In this document: positions 49,667 through 59,149 of the stretch, one piece after another
Numbering within the stretch: the stretch's first letter is position 1
Layout: the number at the start of each line of letters is the position of its first letter
Assembly (NCBI GenBank): GCA_023105745.1
Contig: JALGQZ010000001.1
Location: 49,971,662-50,035,661 of the forward strand
From: Austropuccinia psidii
Taxonomy: Eukaryota; Basidiomycota; Pucciniomycetes; Pucciniales; Sphaerophragmiaceae
Length of the DNA stretch: 64,000 nucleotides
Reading direction: 5' to 3'
The notes under the pieces: model-generated
The model's database searches: none
What the model was told of the DNA's origin: nothing
What the model saw: only the letters and a program-made list of their open reading frames with translations
Position numbers and translations under genes: made by a program

Positions 49667-50321
49667 TTATGGTGCTTGGTGGGAGAGGAATGACCAAAGG
49701 TAAGTCCCACTCCCGGTATTCACCTTTAGAGGTATTCTACCCTTTTTGTTGTAAGAATCACCTTCGTCACTCTGTGAGCACTCTGAAATTTTGGACACAG
49801 ATCTTTGGCCTGCCTTTCAACATCAATTGCCAAAATTATGACCATTTCCACTTGGCCAAATGGACCATTTGTTTTATTCATTTCTTTCCAAGTCTCTCCA
49901 ATTCCAAGTCATTCCTTCAGCAAATTTGTTTTCTTTTTATGGCACTTGCGGGAGTGGTAATTACAAAAAGTAAGTTGCTCTCCTGATGTGCACTTCCCTG
50001 AGGTTTCTACAATCTTTCAAAACATCACCTTGGCCACTTTATGAGCAACTGGCATAAACTTTTTCTTTCCAAGTCCTTGGCCAATTTCAAAATCAATTAT
50101 CATCCTCTGTGATGAAGATTGGAACCTCCTCAAGATTGATTTCTCTTCATGTGTTTTCTTTTCTTTTCTTCTTTTCATTTTCATTCTTTAATTTGTATTT
50201 TAGTTTATTTTCAAATTTTTCTTTATTTACATCAAAATAAATTCATGAGAACCATCATTCATTTTCAAAATCACATCAATCATGAAGCCAATGTCAAACA
50301 AAGATCAATCAAGTCCCATTT
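49667..50321 (+). repeat. Noncoding tail of G with the family-B direct duplication
   Basis: Two related blocks (about 49667-49960 and 49965-50150) match the B1 tail pair: GGTGGGAGAGGAATGACC and GCGGGAGTGGTAATTAC, each followed by a GTAAGT-like site and a GAGCA motif. Similarity to B1 ends near 50316, where element C's LTR begins. Confidence 0.65.
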
Positions 50322-50694
50322 TGTGGTATTCCATACAATTTTTTTTCACCAGGCTCAAGCTCATAGTACCCCAAAACAGCAGTCAATCCAGCCTACAGGC
50401 AGACTTACACTCAAATTTTACACCAAAAGGTCAATTTTACAGCAAGAAGCTGGGTTCAACTCATAAAACCATGGCACAGGCACCAAAAGGAAGTGTATGT
50501 GTTTAAATAAATTATTCAATTTCATTATGCATATGTAAAAAATCAAGTTACATATAGTACACTAGTTACAACAAATAAGGTACCACCCTTTAAATTACAC
50601 ACCCCACCCAGCTTTACACCCCCTTACAGCCACAGGACTCATGCAGCAAGAAAATGACACATGCATTAGTTATACAGCCAACTTGCATTCAAAG

Positions 50695-51344
50695 TCACAT
50701 GATGCAAAGCTCAACTCCATGGAATTCCTGCAATTCATTTACAACACAGCCCCAGGAGTACCTTATCTTATATCCACAGTAGCCCCACTTAAAACCTTAA
50801 AACATAATTATTTACATTATTCATCACCTCATGCAAACCAAAGCTAGTTACAACAGGCTGCATGCAGTACACAATTCCAATTAAATCTCAACCACATGAC
50901 TATGCACAGCATGTGTCAAAATCAAAAATCACATCATCTCATAAAAAACAGTAAATTCACCAGTGCAAGAAATTATCACCTGACTTCATTTTAAAGTTCA
51001 AAATGAAGAAAAACAACCATGACACCTGCATAAATTACACAGCCACTTCTACTAAACCTAAAATAGGACATATGCAAAGGAGTTACAAGGTCATCATGTG
51101 ATACTGCATCCACCAACAGAATATCATGTGACAAGAAAGAGGTTGTGCATAACAAAAATCCCCAGCCAAAATTGAATCACCTCATGTATGCAAGGAAAAT
51201 TCAAGAATATCACCACATAATTAGTTCACCAAAAGGCAATCATGTGATAAATGGAGGCTGTGCAGAGAGAAAATTATCACCAAACCTTAAATCACCTGAC
51301 CCATGCAAGAAAGGCCCTCACCAAAAACAGAGTCACATGATGCA
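50695..51344 (+). promoter_or_regulatory. Cluster of TCACATGA/TCATGTGA E-box-like palindromes upstream of the TATA box
   Basis: Copies: TCACATGAT at 50695, CCACATGAC at 50891, ATCATGTGAT at 51093, ATCATGTGAC at 51123, ATCATGTGAT at 51240 and TCACATGATGCAA at 51332. All lie within 720 bp upstream of the TATA box. CACATG/CATGTG is an E-box type core, so bHLH-type factors are candidate readers (inference). Confidence 0.5.
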
Positions 51345-51407
51345 ATCAAGAGGAATTAAAGTGGGAAGAGACAGCTCCCATGGAGGGCCCCCTGGGCTCC
51401 CAAAAGG

Positions 51408-51416
51408 TATAAATAG
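51408..51416 (+). promoter_or_regulatory. TATA box (TATAAATAG) in the element C LTR
   Basis: A textbook TATAAATAG followed by a C/T-rich initiator-like stretch (CTCTCTCCCCCC) in the middle of the LTR. The start of the element transcript is expected about 30 nt downstream. Confidence 0.65.
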
Positions 51417-52297
51417 AGGGGCTCTCTCCCCCCAAATTTCAAAATCCCCCCATGCACATTATATAACCTGCACAGTAGGAGTATAGGAATAATTCATCCC
51501 TCACCTGGGACGTATTCCAGTATATTATAGTAAATTTACTTGCCCAGTAGCTAAGCTCAGTGGAAGTATAGTGTTGAAGATTACCCAGAAGCTAAGCTCA
51601 GTGGAATCTTATTATTAATAAAATAAAAATAAAAATTACCCAGTACCCAAGATTAGGGTTACTACTCTATTAAAATATTTCATCCAGTAAAATTAACACC
51701 ATTTATCAAGACTTAAAAATAACTTACCCCTTTAAAAATCCAACATCAAAGAATCTTACCTTTTAAATATAACAAATACAATTTTATCTCATTATCAACA
51801 ATTCTTAAAAAAATAACAAACCTTTAAAAAATTATTTTACTCTATTATAACTTTACCTTAACAAAATTACCTTTATCAAAACTCATCCAAATTTCCAGAA
51901 AACCTTAAATAATCCATCTTACCAAGGATTTATCACCAAGAAGAAACCACTCACCTCAATTTAACCAAGAAAAAAATATTAAAATTAAACAGACAAGTAT
52001 TTCATTAAAACCCAAAATTTAGCCAAAATTACTAACATTATTTTTTATATTATTTATTGAATAGGTCTGATCTGAGACTGCTGAATTTTGTCTTCTGCAG
52101 TTGTAAAGCCACTTACTAATTTTATTTTGGTTTGTGAGCTCCAAGGAAGATTTTGTTCAGTATTTTAGGAGGGGCAGGCAATACACCCTTGCCACCCTTG
52201 GTTACAGGAGTTATTAGCAATTCAAAGCTAGTTACCTGTGATTTCCCCCTCCAGGTACTGCCTCATTTTAATCCCACACAAGAGGAGTTCCCACATC

Positions 52298-52314
52298 TGG
52301 TGTCCCAACAGTGG
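52298..52314 (+). promoter_or_regulatory. Candidate primer binding site of element C
   Basis: TGGTGTCCCAACAGTGG begins two bases after the LTR end CCACA. A TGG start matches the CCA tail of a tRNA. The tRNA is not identified. Confidence 0.6.
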
Positions 52315-52670
52315 CATTTAACCTCAACTTCAATAAAAATTAAATTAAAAGCAATAAATTATAAACTTGTTAAATACTCCAAGAATACTATTTTTTATAA
52401 CAAAAACTGGATTCAAATAATCAAAATCAGCCAAAACCATCATCTCAAGAATCTGAATCATCAACTCACTCTGACCATTACTATTATCCACCAAAGCAAG
52501 AAACAGAACTAGGAGAGGAATCAAATAAATATTCCAATTTCCCAATTGCAACACCAAGAACCAATAAAAGGGACTTGAAGGTTGTGGAGAAATTTTTCCT
52601 TGATCTCCTTGAAAGAAACAAAATCAATAACTCAGCACCAAACTCAAAGAAAGAAAGAAATAAATCAAAA

Positions 52671-55600
52671 ATGGATAAACCTTCATCATCAAAATTACCT
52701 GGTAGTATTGAAGAAATCCAGGAAGAAAACCTTAATGAAGAAACTGTTGAAGGACAGGAAGAAATGTCTTCAACAGAGAGACTTCAGCAGAAGATGCTAG
52801 AAATGCAAGCAGAATTATTAGCACTAATAAAAAAGGAAGGAAAAAATAAATCTTCAAGTTATACTCCACAAAATAGTCCACTTGAAGAACAAACCACCCT
52901 TCCAAGATCATTCAGGCAGCATGGATCACCTTCACCTTATCCTAGACCCAAGGCCACATGAACACCTTATACAGAACAAAAACAAAGTAGCTTACCAAGA
53001 AGAGTCAACATTTCTTCCCAAATGCCAACTCCATTACATCAAGAAATTCCAAAAAACACTACTCCAATAGTAAAAATCAGAGCCAAGGATTATAATCTGT
53101 GGTTTGATGGGAAGGATGTTGAAAGATTCATCAAGAAAGTTGAAAATATTGCAGAAATTGAAGGAGCAAGTGGAAGAGACATTGCAAGACAAATAGCATT
53201 TTGGACAAAAGATGAAGAAATCAGTTATCATATTGAAGGAATGCCAGGATATGAAACAGCTGATTGGGATCAATTAAAAGTGGATATGAAAAGAAGATGG
53301 GGAACAGTCTCACCTGAAAGAAGATACAGATTATCCTCAATCACTGAATTATTCACAAAAACTCAACAAAAAGGTGGAATAAGAAACAGGACTCAATACA
53401 GAAAATTCATTTGGGAATAAGAAGAAATCATCACTTACCTCAAAAGATACCAATATATCCAAGGTGATATCAATCATAACCAGGAAATATTGGCCAGCCT
53501 TTCCACTAGTGTTCAAGAATCAATTTACAAAGAAATGATTAAAGACAGAGCTATGGTTCAAGCCTTGGATGGAGGTTACATCATTCCAAGATTGGATATT
53601 TTGAAATTATACATTGAACAAGACTTAGAGGCCAAGGTACTTATTCAACAAAAAGAATTTTCTAAACCAAAACCTCCAGAAAAGAAAACAAGATTTGAGG
53701 ATGAAAGCTGGGATGAAGTTTTAAAACACGTAAAAGAACTCACCCAAAAGATCAAAACTCCTCCACAACCAGAACCTCAGCCAAGAAATGAGGGAAAAGA
53801 ATCAGTTAAAGAAGTTTCAAATCAACTTAAAAGCCTTTCAGAAGCAGTGAATCCACCAAGAAGGAACTGGAACAACAATCAAGAGCAAAGATTCCCTCAA
53901 AATAACCAGCCATATAGGCCAAGAAATCCTTTACCACCATTTTCATCCAGTTACCAACCATACATACCAGCTCAAATGGCTCCAAGACCACCATTAAAAT
54001 GTGCTTACTGCAAGGAAGAAGGCCATTCAGCAACTAGATGCACTCACCTTGCTGAAGTTTTGGACAAAAGAATTGTCAGAACTCAAGGAGAATCTTACCT
54101 CTTCCCCAATTATCAGAGAGTACCTATGGAAGGAAATGAAAGTGCCAAAGAGATAGTCAGGGCTTTTGCAAAAGAACAAGCACAACTCAACAAGAAATTT
54201 ATGGAAAAACCTACTGTCAAGCCAAAACCAGAAAAAGAGGTTAAGCCCACTGAAAAGAAAGCAGATGATAAAACAACCTCAATTGCTCATGTTGAAGAGT
54301 GGTCAAATTGGAAACCACCTACCATTTCCTCAGCCAATGACCCTTTTGAATCACACATTGGACTAAGGCAGACCAAGCAAAGAATGGAAAGACAATCCCA
54401 AAATCAAGAGCCAAAGAAGAAAACAGCTCTTCCAGGAACTTACATTGAAGAAGAAAAAGAGGAAGAAAAAGTTATAATTCCCACCAAATTCCAAAATTCA
54501 AATATTCCAAAACCAGAACAACCTGAGGAGGAAATTGAGAATATTGTCAATAAGAGTGAAGATGAAGAAATTTCCAAAGAAGAAAAGAAGTTCAGAAAAC
54601 CTCCAAAGAAACAAGTTGAAACTAAATTGGAAATTGACAAAATTATTAAGAAAATTATTCAACAAAACATCAACCTTACCATTGAAGAAATCTTAAGGAT
54701 GTCACCAAATTTTGTCCATAAATTACAAGAATTATCAGAAAAAGACAAGGAGAAAATTAAATCACTCAACTCAATGGATCTTCAAGAAAGACTATTATCA
54801 TTTGGATTCAAAGAAATACAAAAGCCCAAGATTCATTATGCTTGTCCTTTGGGATTCATGGAAATCTTCATTGGAAAGGAAGAATATCCTATCAGAGCAT
54901 TAGTGGACACTGGTGCAGAACTCAACCTTATACCAGAAGAAATAGCAATCAAATCTTCACTCACAACAAGAAATCTTAATATGAACCTTAGGGGAATTTG
55001 AGGCCATACCACCTCATTGGTTGCACTTTCAGAATTTACTCCAATCATTTTGGCTTCAGGTGAAGAAACTCTAATTCACTTCTTCATTGCAAAAGGATCT
55101 GTCCATACAGTACTGGGAAGACCTTTATTGGCAGACAACAATATCACACTAGAATTCTCCCATAAACAAGGAGAGATACTCAGTTATCAAGAACCTGATG
55201 GAAGAAGGTTATGCATGCCAATATGCAAACCTCAAGCACTGGGATGGCAAACTGGACCACCTAGAGGAATGGATTTATGCAATATGGCAACATTGGTCAG
55301 AAATAACCCAGGAAAGAAGTTTCAAAATGCAAAAAGAGACAATACCATAATCAATTTAACCCAGAAGACCCAAGAGTTATCCATATCTCCAAAAAGTGAT
55401 GAATTTGGTCAAGATTTACAAAATACCCAATGGCCAAACAACCTCAAAAGACAACTTGAAGGCTCAACCTCTGAAGATGAATTACCCAATATAAGCTACA
55501 AGCCAATTAACAATAAGGAAGAAACATTCCAAATTTTGGTGGATGGAAATGAGAAAATACATGGAAACCCTTTCAAACCTAAACCCAGAAAGAAGAAAGT

Positions 55601-56300
55601 CAGATTTAGTGAGCATCATGAGCTCTCAGATGAAGAAATTCTAAATGAAATTGAAAAGGACCTCAGAATTATGGAAGAAAGAGACAAAAATTTAAAAGAC
55701 ACATACCGTTTTAACTTCTTGGATAGACTATTGAACAACCAAGAAGAACCTTATGAATGGCAACTGGAAAACCCTGAATTCATCCAAAAACCTCCCAATG
55801 AAGATGATGAAACAGAATCCATCTTAGAAAATGAATACAACTACATTTACCTGCCATACATTACCTTTGAAGACCTTTATGGAGATGAAGCTCAAGAAAT
55901 TTTATGTGAAGATAAATATTTATGTCAACTTCCAGGAGCAAACTTGAACAAGATCCAATTCCTAGAACTACTAACTGAAGAGGGAATTAAAGGTAACCTT
56001 GAAAATCAATTCTGGGATGAAATATTTGAAATGGCCACACTACCAAGAAGAGGACTTTACTTTAATCAAATTTGGGCCCAGTGGTACCTTGGATTGAATG
56101 GATCAACATACCAAACTGGAAAATTGAAATGGGTTGGAGATGGATATATATTCATTGATGAAGACTTATGGTGGTCAGAATTTCCATCAGAACCAGAGAT
56201 TGAGGAAAGAAATAACTTTGTGGAAGCCCTCAAAGACCTTATTTTGGCAAGATTACTCAACAGACACTCACCTTTCCCACTTGGGGGAACTCAACTTTGA
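52671..56300 (+). pseudogene. Element C Gag-protease frame with three nonsense codons
   Basis: One continuous frame to 56300, broken only by TGA 52959-52961, TAA 53418-53420 and TGA 54999-55001 (probably from TGG). Domains: acidic N-terminal helix (TERLQQKMLEMQAELLALIK), Gag core (WFDGKDVERFIKKVENIAE, ADWDQLKVDMKRRWG), proline/glutamine-rich linker, CCHC knuckle CAYCKEEGHSATRC (from 54000), lysine/glutamate-rich region, retropepsin ALVDTGAELNLIP (aspartate at 54906) with VLGRPLLADN, then a C-terminal domain of unknown function (VRFSEHHE, YLPYITFEDLYG, KGNLENQFWDEIFEM). The first ATG in frame is at 52671, though the frame is open further upstream. No RT follows. Family resemblance: rust Gag-protease proteins of the DTG type. 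Confidence 0.85.
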
Positions 56301-56401
56301 ATAAAACCAACAAAATCAATATTTTTCTCTAAAATGTATCATTATCACCCATAAAATGTATCATTAGTTTCTTTTTTTATTTATTTCATTTTTTTTTTCA
56401 A

Positions 56402-57227
56402 AGGGCAGTGACTTCCTGCCTTAACAAAGAAGAAATTCATTAACAAATTATCTCTCAAAAAAAAATAAAAAATAAAAAATAAAATAATAAATATAAAATA
56501 AAAAAGAAAAAAAACTTACAAAAAATATATCAATCACCTCCACCATGGCCAATTCACCAATTTTAGGATGCTATGGGGAAGAATTAATAAAAGAAGACCA
56601 AATTATCAATGAAGAACTTCATTGGTCACCAGAAGATGAAGATTTCAATAAAGAGAACCTTTGGCACTTTAAGGATACTTCATCAATATCAAGAAACCAA
56701 GAAATTGAAGAAATCAAGGAATTGCTGAAAGTTTTGGAGGTTTCTGACAAAACCAATGATCAAATTACTCTAGAATTAATGGACCAATTAAATTTCAAAC
56801 CATCAAGGCCCATATTGAAGACACATAACAGCTCTAAGAATCAAAAATCAAACAAAATAGTCAGATTTAAACTTCAATAATCACAAAGCAGTGACCTCCT
56901 GCCTTATCAAAGAGGAAAATAATTTATTATCAACTCCAATCAATAATTTCATTCACCAAAAAAAAAAGAAACCACAATTAATCATAAGCATCACTAGGCA
57001 GTGACCTCCTGCCTTATCAAAGAGGAAAATCATTTCTTAGCAACCAAAATCACCATTTCCATTCACCAAAACCCAAAAACTCACTAGGCAGTGACCTCCT
57101 GCCTTATCAAAGAGGAAAATCCAAAATGTTTATCAACCAAATAAAATCAATAATTTCACTCACCTAGAAAAAGAAACAACAAATCATCCAAATCACTAGG
57201 CAGTGACCTCCTGCCTTATCAAAGAGG
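56402..57227 (+). repeat. PKA: five copies of an H-type pseudoknot motif
   Basis: Motif starts: 56402, 56888, 56996, 57086 and 57198. Layout: stem 1 AGGCAG with CTGCCT; between the strands a 3-nt loop TGA and CCTC; after stem 1 a loop of about 7 nt (TATCAAA) and GAGG, which pairs with CCTC as stem 2. The first copy has CTTC with GAAG, a compensatory change. Copy 2 has one A/C mismatch in stem 1. Spacing of copies 2-5 is about 90-112 bp, with AT-rich spacers. Copy 1 lies between the Gag-PR stop and the next ORF; copy 2 begins 8 nt after that ORF's stop. Confidence 0.75.
56545..56880 (+). CDS. Small ORF of element C, unknown function
   Basis: 111 codons from ATG (MANSPILGCYGEEL) to TAA at 56878-56880. 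Acidic, with a leucine-rich helix (QEIEEIKELLKVLEV) and a basic end (SSKNQKSNKIVRFKLQ). The last part resembles the KKKVRF segment of the Gag-PR C-terminal domain near 55600. PKA copies flank it on both sides. No recognised family. It could be an accessory protein or a decayed duplicate of the Gag-PR C-terminal region. Confidence 0.45.
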   Translation: MANSPILGCYGEELIKEDQIINEELHWSPEDEDFNKENLWHFKDTSSISRNQEIEEIKELLKVLEVSDKTNDQITLELMDQLNFKPSRPILKTHNSSKNQKSNKIVRFKLQ

Positions 57228-57344
57228 AATACCCAAGTTCTTACCCAAAATCAACATCCATACCCCATTAAACCTATCCTCAAACTAGTTTGATAAATAA
57301 AATATTCTCAATTATTATTACCTTAACACCCCAAATACTTCAAA

Positions 57345-58031
57345 ATGGAATCATTGCCATTACTTGAAGAAAATCCCTGGTCATGGGACACCCAAACCAT
57401 CTACATAGAAGAAAGAGAAGTCTGGGCCAATTACATCAATCCACAAGAATTAATTGAAAATCCTGACTGGTTCTTGAAAATAAAGCCAGAAACCTGTCCT
57501 GATATTTCCACCATTGTCCTTCCATATATTGAGTTTGAGGACATCTTTAAAAAAGAAAAATCACCATCAGAAACTGTCATATCTCATCCATGGAAAGAAT
57601 TACCTGGATTCAACCTTACAAAGTATGAATTCTTGGATTTACTTACCTGGGATGGAGTTGAAGGCAACCTTGGAAACAATTACTGGAATGAAATATTTCA
57701 CATGGATGAACACCTCAGAAAATCACTATTTTGGAGGACCTAGGAATGCCAAAACTGGTTCAACCTCCTGGATTTTGAAATCAAAAATGGAAAAATAAGC
57801 AAGATCTCAGGGGAATATACTGTAAAAAATTCCACTTGGGATTACCACTGGGAAGAAACACTTATACCAGCAATCCTCACACTTAAAGGTGGTGCAACTA
57901 AGTTTGATTCAGGAGATTGGAAGGTCTTCTGTCAAGACTACCTTTTTGAAACTCTTCAAACAGAACAAAGGAGGGGAGGAAATTTTATCAAGAATGAATT
58001 AGTGAATAAAATACTTGGTCAAGGGAACTAA
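57345..58031 (+). pseudogene. Stand-alone copy of the Gag-PR C-terminal domain, one stop
   Basis: ATG at 57345 (MESLPLLEENPWSW). The open frame ends at TAG 57741-57743, but the same frame continues open to TAA at 58029-58031. VLPYIEFEDIF, ELPGFNLTKYEFLDLLTW and VEGNLGNNYWNEIFHM correspond to YLPYITFEDLY, QLPGANLNKIQFLELLTE and IKGNLENQFWDEIFEM at 55850-56035. Downstream parts (ISGEYTVKNSTWDYHWEE; DYLFETL) also parallel the tail of Gag-PR. So this is a diverged duplicate of a domain with unknown function. A single nonsense codon suggests recent decay or readthrough. Confidence 0.65.
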
Positions 58032-58319
58032 TTAAAATAAATCTCACCTGCTAAGTCCTCAATTCTTTGCTTAATCATCAATCCCATTTCCATTGATATT
58101 ATCATTATTTATTTCTTCAATTTTTTTTATTTTTTATTTAACACTTTCATCCCTCCTCTTTACAATTCAATTTTTCTTTCATACTAAAAAAAAAAGAAAG
58201 AGACAAAAAAAAATCAAATAGTAAGAATTTAGAAATAAGCTTGAAATAATATAAGCTTAAAAGGAAGAAATAAAATATAAACTTAATTGATATTGAAGAA
58301 TTTTTATATTTTTCTCAAG

Positions 58320-58353
<34 letters not shown>

Positions 58354-59140
58354 AATAATCATCCCTGATTCTGAAAATAAAAAGCACAATTAGTTTCAGC
58401 TTAATTCATATTAGTAGATGATAACTATAAAGGAAAAATATCTTACATGATATCAAAATTCTATTTTATTATTTTATAACTTCATGACTTATTCTATCTC
58501 ATTTCTATTTTTACCAATTAAAAAAAATTAACAAAATAAAAAATTACATTACCTTTGAAGAATTTGTTTTTGAAACAGGATGTGTGAGAGAGCTAGTATT
58601 TACAAAAATCTTCAATCACTTATTCTTCAGATAATTGTTTTATAAATATATAAATCTCACCAAAAAGATGATAATATGAACATTTTTCAAATATAGCATA
58701 TACTTAGAGTAATATCCTAAATAATGAAATACAGACCATAACTTCAGTATGAGGCTTATCAGTTAATTCTATTATTTATTATTATACTACTTTATTATTT
58801 GCTTAGCTTATCATTCCAGTACTTTATTAGTTTCACTTTTTTATTTTTTATTTTTTATTTTTTTTTATTATTTTGTCATAAGCTAAAGTATTTCCTGATA
58901 TAGCTTACCAAACAGCTTCCTCGGGTCTCTATATGCTGATTACTCAGAGCTCATAGAAAGAGAACATTTTTTTATATATATCTTTTATCTTGAATAACTA
59001 ATATAATTTACCAGCTCATCTTCCTGATTACAAAGCTCAGTGTTGGAACTTACCTTTAAAAAATTTAAAAGCTCTTTTCACTTGCTTAAAAGTTCATTTG
59101 GAACTCACTTTAATGCTCTGGCTGTTTTAATTTTTTATTA
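58032..59140. other. AT-rich noncoding stretch, including a 30-nt poly(A) run
   Basis: No ORF of note, no repeats shared with other parts. Poly(A) at 58320-58349 and many A/T runs. Nothing else can be supported. Confidence 0.6.
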
Positions 59141-59149
59141 CTTATCTTT

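Larger units (their letters stand above)
50322..52295 (+). repeat. Candidate 5' LTR of element C
   Basis: About 1,974 bp. It starts TGTGG where similarity of G to B1 stops and ends CCACA, giving a perfect 5-bp inverted end. A primer-binding-like site follows 2 bp later. It holds repeated CATGTG palindromes, a TATA box at 51408 and an AT-rich right half with a final GC-richer 200 bp. No second copy is in the window, so the borders are inferred. Confidence 0.65.

Noticed and set aside
1..50321. Repeat-induced point mutation as the cause of the stops
   Set aside because: Some stops fit C-to-T or G-to-A (TGG to TGA or TAG, CAG to TAG), but others are GAA to TAA, TAC to TAA or length changes, and LTR differences are mixed transitions and transversions. 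No systematic bias is visible by eye; a dinucleotide index would decide.
50282..50506. 74-codon frame across the G/C boundary
   Set aside because: It spans the junction of two unrelated elements.
52153..52512. 119-codon frame at the end of the element C LTR and leader
   Set aside because: It covers the LTR end and candidate primer site, with low-complexity composition and no domain.
56402..57227. CRISPR-like array
   Set aside because: Five copies of a motif in a eukaryotic retroelement with drifting spacers of unequal length, and no cas genes; the motif is a pseudoknot with covariation.
58320..58349. Poly(A) run as the tail of a LINE or processed gene
   Set aside because: No target duplication and no upstream coding sequence on either strand that would end here; many A runs occur nearby.
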